In this document: positions 27,979 through 37,792 of the stretch, one piece after another
Layout: each line of letters opens with the position of its first letter
How positions within the stretch are numbered: position 1 is the first letter of the stretch
Assembly (NCBI RefSeq): GCF_038096165.1
Contig: NZ_CP151076.1
Location: forward strand, 1,984,001 to 2,048,000
Length of the DNA stretch: 64,000 nt
Origin: Pseudomonas sp. G.S.17
Lineage (GTDB): Bacteria > Pseudomonadota > Gammaproteobacteria > Pseudomonadales > Pseudomonadaceae
Direction: 5' to 3'
Notes under the pieces: generated by a model
Databases searched by the model: none
Seen by the model: only the letters and a program-made list of their open reading frames with translations
Told to the model about the DNA's origin: nothing
Program-made: the position numbers and the translations under genes

Positions 27979-28062
27979 TGGGAGCGAGCTTGCTCGCGAA
28001 GCAATCTCAGGCGGTGAATCTCTGCCGGGTCGACTAATCCTTCGCGAGCAAGCTCGCTCCCA
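27979..28062. repeat. Paired REP palindromes (BIME)
   Basis: GTGGGAGCGAGCTTGCTCGC faces GCGAGCAAGCTCGCTCCCAC 38 bases later. The pair is placed behind the SDR gene. Confidence 0.92.
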
Positions 28063-28220
28063 CAGTGTGACCTTGCTGCCAAACACCTCATCGCTCCCTC
28101 GGTAAATCGTTACCTGCCTTACAGTCCTCCACCGCTTTGGATTTCAATCAGCTAAGCTCGGCTTGTTTCAGGCGCATCGGTGTAACTGCGCCTGATTTCC
28201 GGTTTTTCTGGAGCGCGTCG

Positions 28221-29693
28221 ATGGATTTCCCGTGGTTGGCTTTTCCGCTGGTCAGCGCCTCGCTGATCCTGGTTATCGACCTGACATTCTGGCAGTGGCT
28301 GGATCAGCGCTGGTTGCGCTGGAAGATGGTGGTGCGGCTGGGATTGTTCCTGCTGTTCAGCATGTGTTTGATCAAGGCCGGGCTGAGTCCTTTGATTACG
28401 GTGCCGACCGAGCTGCCAGTATCGCGTCACGTACTGGCAACCATGTTGTCCATCGCCTGGTGGCTGTTTGGCGCGCGAACCTTGACGATCCTCATCAGCG
28501 TGCTGCTGGCGCCGCGCATTGGCGGCAAAGGCCATCTGCTGCAAGACGTACTGGGCGCGATCATCTTTCTTTTTGCCGCGGTGGCAGCTGCGGCTTATGT
28601 GCTCGATCTGCCAGTCAAAGGCCTGCTGGCAACTTCCGGCGCCGTGGCGATCATTCTCGGCCTGGCGGTTCAGAGCACGTTGAGCGATGTGTTCTCCGGC
28701 ATCGTGCTCAATGCCACCAAACCGTTTCGCGTCGATGACTGGATTCGTGTCGACGACATTGAAGGCAAGGTCATCGAGATTGACTGGCGTTCGACCCACT
28801 TGCTGACCTCCGAAGGCAGCATGGCGGTCATTCCCAATGCCATGGCCGCCAAGACGCGGATCGTCAATTTCAGTCGCCCGGATCATTTTCACGCGGTGAC
28901 CCTGAGCATCGAACTCTCCGTGCGCCTGCGGCCCAGTCTGGTGCTGGACGCCATCGGCAAGGCGTTGCAGGGTTGTCGGGAATTGCTCGTGCAGCCGGCG
29001 TCCAGCGCGGTGGTGGTCAGGTCCGGGCTGCGCAGCGTCGAATATGAAGTCACCGGCTACGTTCAGTCCCGGGATCGTCGTTCTGCGGTACGTAACCAGT
29101 TGCATGACTTGATCTACCGCCAGCTGGCCGCCAGCGAAACGCGCCAGGATCAGGTGCGCCCCGCGACCCGCGTTTCGGCAGTGCTCAACACGGTCGGTGC
29201 GTTGCGCATGTTGAGCAACGCCGATCTGGCCGAGCTTGAGCGCAACATGCGCCTCAATGCCTTCCAGAGCCATGAAGTGATTCTGGCGGCGGGCGTCGTC
29301 CCGGAGGCGCTGTATATCATCGAATCCGGGATTGTTTCGGTGTCCATCGAGCGTCCCGAGGGCTGGGTCGAAGTCGGGCGCATGGGCCCCGGCGAACTGA
29401 TGGGCGAAACCGGGTTTGTCGATCAATCGCCGGCTGTGGGACGTTTCTGCGCGCTGACCGATTGCATGGTGTACCGCATCGCGCTGGCGGACCTGGAGCC
29501 CTGGCTCAAGGATCATCCCGAGTTGCGCGGCGCGCTGGCCGGGCTGGCACGTTTCCGGGCCAAGGCCCGCGCGGCGATGCTCACCAACAAGCCGACGGCG
29601 CCCGATCCCAATGGCTTTCTCAAATGGCTGCGCAAGGGTGTCACGCGCTTCCAGGCACCGCGTGAGCCGCGCAAGACCGACAAACTCAGTTAA
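28221..29693 (+). CDS. MscS-family channel with C-terminal cyclic-nucleotide-binding domain
   Basis: The 490-residue protein starts MDFPWLAFPLVSASLILVID at an ATG behind CTGGAG. Five or so membrane helices cover residues 5-150. The MscS pore helix and beta domain follow (GAVAIILGLAVQSTLSDVFSGIVLNATKPFRVDDWI and IDWRSTHLLTSEGSMAVIPN). Residues about 355-475 form a CRP-type cyclic-nucleotide-binding domain (AAGVVPEALYIIESGIVSVS, GELMGETGFVDQSPAVGRFCAL). This is the plan of bacterial CNG channels of the MscS superfamily, which open by ligand rather than by tension. cAMP is the likely ligand by family knowledge. Confidence 0.9.
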   Translation: MDFPWLAFPLVSASLILVIDLTFWQWLDQRWLRWKMVVRLGLFLLFSMCLIKAGLSPLITVPTELPVSRHVLATMLSIAWWLFGARTLTILISVLLAPRIGGKGHLLQDVLGAIIFLFAAVAAAAYVLDLPVKGLLATSGAVAIILGLAVQSTLSDVFSGIVLNATKPFRVDDWIRVDDIEGKVIEIDWRSTHLLTSEGSMAVIPNAMAAKTRIVNFSRPDHFHAVTLSIELSVRLRPSLVLDAIGKALQGCRELLVQPASSAVVVRSGLRSVEYEVTGYVQSRDRRSAVRNQLHDLIYRQLAASETRQDQVRPATRVSAVLNTVGALRMLSNADLAELERNMRLNAFQSHEVILAAGVVPEALYIIESGIVSVSIERPEGWVEVGRMGPGELMGETGFVDQSPAVGRFCALTDCMVYRIALADLEPWLKDHPELRGALAGLARFRAKARAAMLTNKPTAPDPNGFLKWLRKGVTRFQAPREPRKTDKLS

Positions 29694-29791
29694 CGTGTCG
29701 GTAATTAGTTATGTAGATCAACCGTCAGGAGTGCTCTACATTACCTTGGCTTGCAACATAGCCCCTTTCACTTCAAGCCTGAGTCAGTTGA

Positions 29792-30724
29792 ATGCCTTCC
29801 ATCTGCTTGCCGACGCTCCATCCCCAAGCACTGCGCCCTGGCGATGCGGTGGCGCTGGTATCGCCAGCCGGTCCCGTGGCCACTGAAAAAATCGAATCAG
29901 CCGTGCAGGTATTGCAGGGCTGGGGTTTACGCCCGCGGGTTTATCCCCACGCGCTGGATCAATACTCGTTCTACGCCGGCCGCGATGAAGATCGCGCGGG
30001 CGACCTGAATGATGCGCTGGCCGACCCTGAAATCCGTGGCGTTATCTGCAATCGTGGCGGCTATGGCGTACAGCGCATCATTCAGCGTCTGGATTTTGAG
30101 GCGGTGCGCCGCGATCCGAAGCTGTTGGTGGGTTTTTCCGATATTACCGCGTTGCATGCGGCACTCTGGACCGAGGCCCGGCTGGCAACTGTTCACGGGC
30201 CGGTGGCGACCCAGCTTGAGCGCGGCGGTGTGTTCACCAGTGGCACGCGTCACACCGTGATGAGCACCGAGCCGGTTCTAGTGGAGGCCAACGCAGACGA
30301 ACCCACTTTCAATGTCCGTATCAAGGGGCGTGCCTCGGGAATATTGCTCGGCGGGAACCTGAGCATGCTCAGTACCTGTGTCGGCACCCCGTTCATGCCC
30401 GACCTGACCGGCGCCATTCTGCTGCTCGAAGATGTGGGGGAGGCGAGCTACCGGATTGATCGCATGCTCACCCATTTGCTCAACTGTGGAATCCTGCAAC
30501 GTCTGGCCGGTATCGCCGTGGGCCAGTTCAGTCTTCCGGGCAACGGGCTGAGTGCAGTATCAGCGTCCGAGGTATTGACTGAGCGTCTGGGCAACCTGGG
30601 TATTCCGGTCCTGGGTGGTCTATCCATCGGGCATGGCACCAGCAATATCGCAGTGCCGTTGGGCACCGAAGCCACGCTGGATGCCGACGCGGGCACGCTG
30701 CTGGTGGCCGCCGCCGCCCGGTAG
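29792..30724 (+). CDS. ldcA: Muramoyltetrapeptide LD-carboxypeptidase (S66)
   Basis: The 310-residue cytoplasmic enzyme removes the terminal D-Ala from tetrapeptides during murein recycling. The S66 triad is visible: Ser in LLVGFSDITALHA (near residue 115), Glu in LLLEDVGEASYRID and His in LSIGHGTSNIAVPLG. GDAVALVSPAGPV near the N-terminus and CNRGGYGVQRI complete the family pattern. The ATG at 29792 has only a weak ribosome site. The neighbours are unrelated. Confidence 0.92.
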   Translation: MPSICLPTLHPQALRPGDAVALVSPAGPVATEKIESAVQVLQGWGLRPRVYPHALDQYSFYAGRDEDRAGDLNDALADPEIRGVICNRGGYGVQRIIQRLDFEAVRRDPKLLVGFSDITALHAALWTEARLATVHGPVATQLERGGVFTSGTRHTVMSTEPVLVEANADEPTFNVRIKGRASGILLGGNLSMLSTCVGTPFMPDLTGAILLLEDVGEASYRIDRMLTHLLNCGILQRLAGIAVGQFSLPGNGLSAVSASEVLTERLGNLGIPVLGGLSIGHGTSNIAVPLGTEATLDADAGTLLVAAAAR

Positions 30725-30986
30725 TTTTCAGTCGCACCGGATCAGTACAGCGTTGCCTCTTACGGGTACGAATCCGGGCGTTTTTTCGAGAATTGTTGAT
30801 GGCTGGGCGCAGCGGATTTTTGCGCGCCGACTCAGACCGTCCTGAAAGCGACTTCAGCGTAGCTTTTTGCCATTATTCCGTCGGCAAAGACTTGTATCTG
30901 CCGTGAGCCATTGCGAATCTGCACGATTATTGAATGGCCTGCTTAAAGGCCAGAGTGCCCAAGGTATTCACAGGGGAGGCGACGCT

Positions 30987-32957
30987 ATGATTTCGGCCGT
31001 GCAAGCACGATTCGCTAATCTGGGGATGGCGAAAAAACTGGGCGTGGGTTTCACGCTGGTTCTGCTATTGACCGTTCTGGTGGCAGCCATCGGCGTCTGG
31101 TCGTTGAAAAACATCAGCGTGCAGTTCGACGGACTGAAACAGATGTCTGCGTTGAACAGCGGCGTGCTCAAAGTGAGGCTGCTGGAGCAGGATTATGCGT
31201 TGCGCAGCGACCCGAAAATCGTTGAAGCGCTGCATGCTGGCGTTGAAAACCTCAATATTCTTGCTGAAAACCTCAAAGGCCAGTCTCCCGCCAACCAGCA
31301 AATCATGACTCAGGTCCAGCAAGGCCTGGCCGCTTACCGCAAATCCTTCGATGAATTCGTCAGCCTCAGTCAGAGCAAGGATCTGGCGCTGGAAATGGCC
31401 AGCTGGTCGGTCTCCAGCGTCGCCAACAACCTCGATGTGCTGCAGGCCGGGCTGGCCGATGACGGTGCGTATGGCCTGAAAGATTCACAAGGCCAGCAAG
31501 GTGGTGAGTTCATCGAGCAGGCCAATCAGGTCAGTCAGGTTTCCAAACTGATGATGCAGGCGATGGACGAAGCGCGGGTGCGCCTGGACAAGAGCCGCAA
31601 GACCGGTTCAGGCGAGGAAGCCAAAACCGGCAAGATCGAGCAGGCCGATCAGGCGCAGGCCCTGGCGGAAGAGCTGAAGGGCGTGATCAAGGACTCGGGT
31701 TATCTCACCGTGCTGGGGGAAGTCAGCACGCACATCGTCAATTTCACCGATAAGCTCAACGAATACACTGGATTGCTGGCCAGCGAAGCGCAGGTCTCCA
31801 AGCAATTGGCAGCCAATGCCCGGCAGGTCGTGGACCAGGTCAATCAAGCCTACGCCGCTGAAGACGTCTCCATGCAGGCGCAAATCAAGACCAATTCCAT
31901 GCAGATCATCGGCTCGTCGATCATCGCCTTGTTCGTGGGGCTGATAGCGTCCTGGCTGATTACCCGGCTGATTGTCGGGCCGCTGCGCACGGTCATCGCC
32001 TTCGCGCAGCGCATTGCCGCCGGCGACTTGAGCGCCAGTGTTGCGGTCAAGCGTCGCGATGAAATTGGCCAACTGATGCTCGCCATGCAACAGATGGGCG
32101 CAGGCCTGAGCGGCATCGTCAGTGGCCTGCAAGCAGGTATCGAACAGTTGGCCAGCTCGGCTCATTCCCTGTCGGCGGTGACAGAACAGACCAATCGGGA
32201 AGTCAGCAGCCAGCAGCAGGAAACCGAGCAAGTGGCGACTGCCATGAACCAGATGACTGCGACCGTCCACGATGTGGCGCGCAATGCCGAAGAGGCGGCA
32301 CTGGCCGCGCAGACCGCCGACAACAAGGTCGACAGCGGCCAGAGCGTCGTGCGCCAGAGTCTGCAACGTATCGAGCAACTGGCCACGTCCGCGACATCGG
32401 CGAGCGACAGCATCGAAAGCCTCAGCGCGGAAATTCAGAACATCGGGACCGTGCTCGGCGTGATCAAAAGCGTTGCCGAGCAGACCAACCTGCTGGCCTT
32501 GAACGCAGCAATCGAAGCCGCACGGGCGGGTGAGCAGGGTCGAGGCTTTGCGGTTGTCGCTGATGAGGTTCGGGCACTGGCCAAGCGTACTCAGCAATCG
32601 ACAGAAGAAATCGAACGTCTGGTGGGCAGCTTGCAGAATGGAGCACAAGCTTCCGTGACACAAATTCGCAGCAGCGCAGAACTGGTCAAGCTGGCAGTCA
32701 GCGATGTCCTGCAAACCGAAAGCGCGCTGGGCAGCATCGCCGCGGCGGTGTCGATGATCCAGCAGATGAATCAGCAGATCGCTGCGGCTGCCGAAGAGCA
32801 GACGTCAGTGGCCGAAGAAATCAACCGCAGCGTCACCAGCATCCGCGCCAGCGCCGATCAGTCGGCCTTGGCGATGCGCGGCAATGCGGCCTCAAGTATC
32901 GAGCTGGCGTCGCTGGGCATGGAATTGAAGGGGATGGTGGGGCATTTCAAATTGTAG
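30987..32957 (+). CDS. Methyl-accepting chemotaxis protein with helical bimodular (HBM-like) sensor
   Basis: The 656-residue receptor starts [20 protein letters not shown] behind GGGGAGG. A membrane helix (about 18-40) leads to an all-helical periplasmic domain of about 270 residues, then a second helix near 305-330 ([20 protein letters not shown]), a HAMP domain and the signalling hairpin [20 protein letters not shown]. The sensor length fits the HBM class, whose known Pseudomonas members (McpS type) detect organic acids; the ligand here is unknown. No C-terminal CheR pentapeptide is present. No clear FliA promoter was found upstream. Confidence 0.88.
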   Translation: MISAVQARFANLGMAKKLGVGFTLVLLLTVLVAAIGVWSLKNISVQFDGLKQMSALNSGVLKVRLLEQDYALRSDPKIVEALHAGVENLNILAENLKGQSPANQQIMTQVQQGLAAYRKSFDEFVSLSQSKDLALEMASWSVSSVANNLDVLQAGLADDGAYGLKDSQGQQGGEFIEQANQVSQVSKLMMQAMDEARVRLDKSRKTGSGEEAKTGKIEQADQAQALAEELKGVIKDSGYLTVLGEVSTHIVNFTDKLNEYTGLLASEAQVSKQLAANARQVVDQVNQAYAAEDVSMQAQIKTNSMQIIGSSIIALFVGLIASWLITRLIVGPLRTVIAFAQRIAAGDLSASVAVKRRDEIGQLMLAMQQMGAGLSGIVSGLQAGIEQLASSAHSLSAVTEQTNREVSSQQQETEQVATAMNQMTATVHDVARNAEEAALAAQTADNKVDSGQSVVRQSLQRIEQLATSATSASDSIESLSAEIQNIGTVLGVIKSVAEQTNLLALNAAIEAARAGEQGRGFAVVADEVRALAKRTQQSTEEIERLVGSLQNGAQASVTQIRSSAELVKLAVSDVLQTESALGSIAAAVSMIQQMNQQIAAAAEEQTSVAEEINRSVTSIRASADQSALAMRGNAASSIELASLGMELKGMVGHFKL

Positions 32958-32980
32958 GATTTCCGTACACGGGAATTTTT

Positions 32981-33072
32981 GTAGGACCGGATTTATCCGG
33001 GAGGGCGTTAGCGCGTATTCACAAGAATTCTTTGTCCACGCTGGCCCTTTCCCGAATGAATTCGGTCCTGCA
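32981..33072. repeat. Degenerate paired REP palindromes
   Basis: GTAGGACCGGATTTATCCGG at 32981 faces CCGAATGAATTCGGTCCTGC ending near 33071. They lie between the convergent chemoreceptor and benE-type genes. Confidence 0.75.
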
Positions 33073-33095
33073 GTCTTTGCAGACAAAACCGTCCT

Positions 33096-34286
33096 TTAAC
33101 CCCGCCGCCCATTCAGAATCAACAACGTCAAGACCCCCGCAACAATCCCCCAGAACGCCGAGCCGATGGAAAACAGCGTCAGGCCCGATGCCGTGACCAT
33201 GAAGGTGATGAGCGCTGCTTCGCGTTCCTTGGGTTCGTTCATTGCCACGGTCAGGCCGTTGATGATCGAGCCAAACAGCGCCAGGGCCGCGATGGACAGC
33301 ACCAGTTCCTTGGGAAATGCCGCAAACAGGGCCGCAAGGGTTGCGCCGAAAATTCCGGCGATGCCGTAGAAAATCCCGCACCAGACCGCTGCGGTATAAC
33401 GCTTGTCCCGATCTTCATGGGCATGAGGGCCGGTGCAGATTGCCGCGCTGATCGCCGCAAGATTGATCCCGTGGGAGCCGAACGGCGCGAGGATCAGGGA
33501 GGCAATGCCGGTGGCGGAAATCAGCGGCGAGGCGGGCACCTGATAACCGTCGGCGCGCAGCACGGCGATACCCGGCATGTTCTGCGAGGTCATGGCGACC
33601 ACAAACAACGGAATACCGATGCTGATCGTCGCGGCCAGGGAGAATTCAGGCGTGGTCCAGACCGGCAGGGCGACTTCCAGGGCAAACCCGCTGAAATCCA
33701 GCAAGCCGAGCACACCGGCCAGCGCGACGCCCACCAGCAGCGCGCCCAGCACGGCGTAGCGCGGCGAAAGGCGTTTGACGATCAGGTAAGTAAAGAACAT
33801 GCCCAGCACCAGCGCTGTGCGGTGCTGAGCGGCGACGAAAATCTCGCTGCCGATCTTGAACAGGATTCCGGCCAGCAATGCCGCAGCCAGGGATGCCGGC
33901 AAGCGTCTGACCAGCCGTTCGAAGCTGCCGGTCAAACCGCAGATCATCACCAGCACCGCGCAGGTGATAAAGGCGCCAATCGCTTCAGGGTAGGCAACGC
34001 CGCCCAGGCTGGTCACCAGCAATGCCGCGCCGGGCGTCGACCAGGCGACAGTGATCGGTGTGCGGTAACGCAGGGACAGGCCGATGCTGCACACCGCCAT
34101 GCCCATGAACAGTGCCCAGATCCATGAGGAAATCTGCGCCGTGGTCAAGCCCGCCGCCTGACCAGCCTGGAACATCAAGACCAGCGAGCTGGTGCAGCCG
34201 GTCATCATGGCGATAAACCCGGCAACAATGGCTGACGCGGAAGAGTCCGCCAGCGGGCGTAACGGGGCTTGTGTGGTATCAGTCAT
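33096..34286 (-). CDS. BenE/YdcO family transporter
   Basis: The 396-residue protein has about twelve membrane helices and covers the full BenE family length (benzoate/proton symporter type). Characteristic parts are AWSTPGAALLVTS, GILFKIGSEIF and FGSHGINLAAISAAICTGPHAHED. No benzoate catabolic genes adjoin it, so the cargo is uncertain. A MarR-type gene lies 154 bp upstream on the same strand and may regulate it. The gap 34287-34440 shows no gene. Confidence 0.86.
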   Translation of the reverse strand: MTDTTQAPLRPLADSSASAIVAGFIAMMTGCTSSLVLMFQAGQAAGLTTAQISSWIWALFMGMAVCSIGLSLRYRTPITVAWSTPGAALLVTSLGGVAYPEAIGAFITCAVLVMICGLTGSFERLVRRLPASLAAALLAGILFKIGSEIFVAAQHRTALVLGMFFTYLIVKRLSPRYAVLGALLVGVALAGVLGLLDFSGFALEVALPVWTTPEFSLAATISIGIPLFVVAMTSQNMPGIAVLRADGYQVPASPLISATGIASLILAPFGSHGINLAAISAAICTGPHAHEDRDKRYTAAVWCGIFYGIAGIFGATLAALFAAFPKELVLSIAALALFGSIINGLTVAMNEPKEREAALITFMVTASGLTLFSIGSAFWGIVAGVLTLLILNGRRG

Positions 34287-34440
34287 CGGACATTCCTTGC
34301 GCGAAATCAGGCGCTAAGCCTAAACGTAGTCGTTACAAGGCATTGCGATACAGCCAGCTGCACAAACGCAAGTACAGTTAGCTTAAACATAGCAAAAGTG
34401 AAGCGTTGTACGGGTGAGCTGAAAACCGCTCATACAGCGC

Positions 34441-34920
34441 TCATGAAATCGGTTCTTCGTGTCCCTCGACAGGTTTTGCCAGGCTTTGTCGGGTTTGCCC
34501 CAGCGCCTGGTTTACTGCCAGCCAACCGTCCACTGCTTCCTGGCCCGCGTCGCGAAACACCCGTTGTAAAAGCTTGACCTGTTCGCGGCGTAGCGCCTGT
34601 TCAAACTTTATGCCTTCGGGAGTCAGTGCCAACAAACGCTTGCGTTTGTCGCTATCCGGCGCGGCGCTTTGCACCAGATCCATGGCAACCAGCTGGCGCA
34701 AAGGCGCATTCAGCGCTTGCTTGCTGACGCCCAGCACACTCAGCAACTCCGTCACGCTCAAGCCGGGGTAGCGCGCGATAAAAAATACGATGCGTTGATG
34801 CACCCGGCTGCAGCCGCGCCGCTCCAGCATTTCATCCGCCTTGGCAGTGAAGGCCTGATAGCCGAAGAAAAAAGCTTCCATGGCGACTTGCTGCGTGGCG
34901 GGATTTTTAAGGTCAAGCAT
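34441..34920 (-). CDS. MarR family transcriptional regulator
   Basis: The 159-residue protein has a winged helix with LSVTELLSVLGVSKQALNAPLRQLVAMDLVQ and the wing DSDKRKRLLALTPEG. Long helices at both ends give dimerisation. It is divergent from an aminotransferase gene over 82 bp that holds an inverted repeat (34954-34968). It probably controls that gene, itself and perhaps the BenE-type transporter downstream. Its ligand is unknown. Confidence 0.85.
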   Translation of the reverse strand: MLDLKNPATQQVAMEAFFFGYQAFTAKADEMLERRGCSRVHQRIVFFIARYPGLSVTELLSVLGVSKQALNAPLRQLVAMDLVQSAAPDSDKRKRLLALTPEGIKFEQALRREQVKLLQRVFRDAGQEAVDGWLAVNQALGQTRQSLAKPVEGHEEPIS

Positions 34921-34953
34921 ATTGACGTATCCGGTTGCGATATCGTAGTTTCG

Positions 34954-34968
34954 GTCAACCAGTTTGAC
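34954..34968. promoter_or_regulatory. Candidate MarR operator
   Basis: GTCAACCAGTTTGAC is an inverted repeat with five-base arms and a five-base spacer, in the middle of the 82-bp divergent region between the MarR and aminotransferase genes. Confidence 0.45.
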
Positions 34969-35002
34969 TTATTTCCATTTATTTCGGCTACCGGTGATCT
35001 CC

Positions 35003-36169
35003 ATGGCATTCTCCGAACGCGTTTCCCGCCTGAAAAGCTCCTTGATTCGTGAAATTCTCGCGGCAGCGCAGCGCCCGGAAGTCATGTCGTTTGCTGGCGG
35101 TCTGCCGGCGGAAGCCATGCTGCCCCGTGTGGAGTGGGCCGACATGCCCGTGGCGTTGGGCCAATACGGCATGAGCGAAGGTGAGCCCGAGTTGCGCGAA
35201 GCCCTGGCTGATGAAGCCCGCGCCATTGGTCTGCCCTGCGATGCCAGCCAGGTATTGATCGTCAGCGGTTCGCAACAAACCCTGGATCTGGCCGCCAAGC
35301 TGTACATCGACAAAGGCACGGAAATCGTCCTGGAAGCGCCGACTTACCTGGCTGCGCTGCAGATATTCCAGCTGTTCGGTGCTGACTGCCTGACCGTACC
35401 GTTGCAGGCCGACGGCCCGGATCTGCTTGCGCTGCGTCAGCGCCTGGAGCAGCACAAACCAGCGTTTGCCTACCTGATTCCGACGTTCCAGAACCCGTCT
35501 GCGGTGCGTTACAGCGAGGCCAGTCGCGAGGCGGTCGCGGCGCTGCTGGATGAGTTCGGCGTGACGTTGATCGAAGACGAACCGTATCGTGACCTGACCT
35601 TCGATGGCGGCAGCGCACGACCGATTGCCAGTCGCCTGAAAAAAGCCAGCTGGATCTACACCGGCACCGTGTCGAAAACCTTGTTGCCCGGCTTGCGCGT
35701 CGGCTACCTGATTGCCAGTCCTGATCTGTTCCCGCATTTGCTGCGATTGAAGCAGTCCGCCGACCTGCACACCAATCGGCTGGGCCAATGGCAGGCGCTG
35801 CAATGGATCGGCACCGAACACTACCGCAAGCATTTGTTGCAATTGCAGGACTTCTATCGTGGGCGTCGCGATGCATTCGAAGTCGCCCTGCAAGAGCATT
35901 TCGGCGATCTGGCCGAGTGGAACAGCCCGCAAGGCGGATTGTTTTTCTGGCTGACGTTGCGGCAACCGTTGGATACTCGGACCTTGCTCAATGCAGCGTT
36001 GGCACAGGATGTTGCGTTTATGCCCGGCGAGCCGTTTTTTGCTGACCCGGATGCCAATCATGGCTATCTGCGTTTGAACTTCAGCCACATCGACCCGGCC
36101 CGCCTCGGCGAAGGTCTGAAGCGACTGGCGGTGGTCGTGCGAATGGCTCAGCAGCAACAAGCGGCTTAA
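35003..36169 (+). CDS. PLP-dependent aminotransferase, class I/II (LysN/MocR-domain type)
   Basis: The 388-residue protein starts MAFSERVSRLKSSLIREIL; the ATG at 35003 is chosen because the residues match the usual start of the family. It has SFAGGLPAEAMLP, QYGMSEGEPELREALA, the cofactor Asp region LIEDEPYRDLTF, and the Schiff-base Lys in TGTVSKTLLPGLRVGYL. Relatives act on 2-aminoadipate, aromatic or branched amino acids. It has no DNA-binding domain and so is not a MocR regulator. A GST gene follows 34 bp later, and a MarR regulator is divergent. Confidence 0.88.
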   Translation: MAFSERVSRLKSSLIREILAAAQRPEVMSFAGGLPAEAMLPRVEWADMPVALGQYGMSEGEPELREALADEARAIGLPCDASQVLIVSGSQQTLDLAAKLYIDKGTEIVLEAPTYLAALQIFQLFGADCLTVPLQADGPDLLALRQRLEQHKPAFAYLIPTFQNPSAVRYSEASREAVAALLDEFGVTLIEDEPYRDLTFDGGSARPIASRLKKASWIYTGTVSKTLLPGLRVGYLIASPDLFPHLLRLKQSADLHTNRLGQWQALQWIGTEHYRKHLLQLQDFYRGRRDAFEVALQEHFGDLAEWNSPQGGLFFWLTLRQPLDTRTLLNAALAQDVAFMPGEPFFADPDANHGYLRLNFSHIDPARLGEGLKRLAVVVRMAQQQQAA

Positions 36170-36203
36170 GGCCATCAGGACAAGCAGTGAAAGGAGAGCA
36201 GTG

Positions 36204-36806
36204 ATGTATAAGGTTTATGGCGATTACAACTCGGGCAACTGCTACAAGATCAAGCTGATGCTCAGCCTGCTGGGCATTGCGTATCAATGGATTCCGGTGG
36301 ACATCCTCAGCGGCGAGACCCAGACGCCGGCGTTTCTGGAAAAGAATCCCAATGGCAAGATTCCGGTCCTGGAGCTTGAAGACGGTACCTGCCTGTGGGA
36401 ATCCAATGCGATCCTCAATTTCCTCGCCGATGGCAGCCATTTCCTGCCGGCCGAGCCGCGCTTGCGCACTCAGGTCTTGCAATGGCAGTTCTTCGAGCAA
36501 TACAGCCACGAGCCATGTATTGCGGTTGCGCGCTTTATTCAGTTCTATCTGGGCATGCCCGAGGAACGGCTCGCTGAATACCGCTCCTTGCAGAAGGCCG
36601 GTTATCGCGCCCTGGCGGTGATGGAACAACAGCTCAAACGCACGCCGTATCTGGTGGGCGAGATGTTCTCCATCGCCGACATTGCGCTCTACGCATATAC
36701 CCATGTGGCCCATCAGGGCGGTTTCGACCTGGCACCATACCCAGCCATTCAACACTGGCTGGCACGGGTCAAGGGCCAACCGGGCTATGTGGGTATGCTG
36801 GATTGA
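36204..36806 (+). CDS. Glutathione S-transferase
   Basis: The 200-residue protein has an N-terminal thioredoxin-fold domain (YKVYGDYNSGNCYKIKLMLSLLG, NPNGKIPVLELEDGTCLWESNAIL with the cis-Pro and the Glu-Ser glutathione contacts) and a helical C-terminal domain with the cap motif SIADIALYAYTH. The ATG at 36204 follows AAGGAG; the GTG directly before it is an alternative. It probably forms an operon with the aminotransferase. The substrate is unknown. Confidence 0.9.
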   Translation: MYKVYGDYNSGNCYKIKLMLSLLGIAYQWIPVDILSGETQTPAFLEKNPNGKIPVLELEDGTCLWESNAILNFLADGSHFLPAEPRLRTQVLQWQFFEQYSHEPCIAVARFIQFYLGMPEERLAEYRSLQKAGYRALAVMEQQLKRTPYLVGEMFSIADIALYAYTHVAHQGGFDLAPYPAIQHWLARVKGQPGYVGMLD

Positions 36807-36835
36807 TGCGTGTCTAATCGGGCAAATATGGAGCC

Positions 36836-36889
36836 GTAGGAGCGGCGTTAGCCGCGAGGAAGGCCCTCCCGGCTGAAGCCGGTCCTACA
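36836..36889. repeat. Paired REP palindromes (BIME)
   Basis: GTAGGAGCGGCGTTAGCCGC faces CCGGCTGAAGCCGGTCCTAC. The pair lies between the GST gene and the LprI-like gene. Confidence 0.85.
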
Positions 36890-36939
36890 GCAAACAGGTT
36901 TGCCCCGGAGTTCAGTCGTTTGTTAATGAGGAGTTTCAC

Positions 36940-37332
36940 ATGCGTTTTTCGATGATGGCGGTGCTGGCATTCATGGCGCTGGGCATAGGCTGTTCGGCAC
37001 AGGCGCAGATCCAGGATTGCGATGGCACCCAAGGCGAAATGAACGCCTGCGCGGGCAAGCAATTGGCAACGCTGGATGCGGATCTGAATAAACAGTACAA
37101 GGCGCAGATGAGCTATCTCAAAGACGCCGCGCAGAAGCAGTCGCTCAAGGATGCGCAGGTCAAGTGGATCGCGTTTCGCGACGCCGATTGCCTGTATCAG
37201 GTGGGTAAACGCGAGGATTCCGGGTCAATCTGGCCGCTGCTGCAATCCCAGTGTCTGGCCGAGCACACTGAGTTGCGGGTCAAGCAATTGAAAGCTTACG
37301 TCGCCTGTCGCCAGGACGGTTGCCCGAACTGA
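36940..37332 (+). CDS. LprI/DUF1311 family periplasmic protein
   Basis: The 130-residue protein has a signal peptide (MRFSMMAVLAFMALGIGCSAQAQ). The mature part fits DUF1311/LprI: DCDGTQGEMNACAGKQLATLDADLNKQYKAQM, then WIAFRDADCLYQVG and QSQCLAEHTELRVKQLK, with paired cysteines likely disulfide-bonded. Mycobacterial LprI inhibits lysozyme; most proteobacterial members are uncharacterised. GAGGAG precedes the ATG. It converges with the next gene. Confidence 0.85.
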   Translation: MRFSMMAVLAFMALGIGCSAQAQIQDCDGTQGEMNACAGKQLATLDADLNKQYKAQMSYLKDAAQKQSLKDAQVKWIAFRDADCLYQVGKREDSGSIWPLLQSQCLAEHTELRVKQLKAYVACRQDGCPN

Positions 37333-37344
37333 TCGAGCGAGGTC

Positions 37345-37716
37345 TCAGACCGCAGCGAAGCGCTGATTCAGGTAATCGATGATGACCCTGGATTCGTACA
37401 TCCAGACCGTTTTGCCGCCTTCATCAATGCGCAGGCAAGGGACTTTGATCTTGCCGCCTTCGGTGAGCAATGTTTGACGGTCCGCCTCGTTGTTCTTCGC
37501 ATCGCGCAGCGCAACCGGCACGTTCAGGCGGCGCAGGGTGCGGCGCGTCTTCACGCAGAACGGGCAGGCGTGAAACTGATACAGCGTCAGGTCCAGCGCT
37601 GCCGCATCGACCGTTGCCTGAGCTTGCGGCGTGCGCTGCTTTTTGCCGGGGCGGGTCAGGAAGTCGCCGAAGATGATCAGCTGGCCCAGGCCAACTCTTA
37701 ATGCCTTGATAAACAT
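37345..37716 (-). CDS. Glutaredoxin-like / GST N-terminal domain protein
   Basis: The 123-residue protein has a 40-residue hydrophobic-to-basic leader followed by one thioredoxin-fold domain: LTLYQFHACPFCVKTRRTLRRLNV with a CPFC redox site, KVPCLRIDEGGKTVWMYESRVIIDYL with the cis-Pro and glutathione-binding Glu-Ser. It lacks the GST helical domain. It may act as a glutaredoxin, perhaps membrane-bound by its N-terminus (LRVGLGQLIIFGDFL). Confidence 0.85.
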   Translation of the reverse strand: MFIKALRVGLGQLIIFGDFLTRPGKKQRTPQAQATVDAAALDLTLYQFHACPFCVKTRRTLRRLNVPVALRDAKNNEADRQTLLTEGGKIKVPCLRIDEGGKTVWMYESRVIIDYLNQRFAAV

Positions 37717-37792
37717 GATGCAAACCTTCTGAAAAACCTAGGCTGAAAGATTGCCCAAGGCCCGAACGCAACGCAGTCGGGCAGGGCGGCAA

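Noticed and set aside
30725..30986. FliA promoter for the HBM chemoreceptor
   Set aside because: TAAAG occurs at about 30940, but no GCCGATA follows at the right distance.
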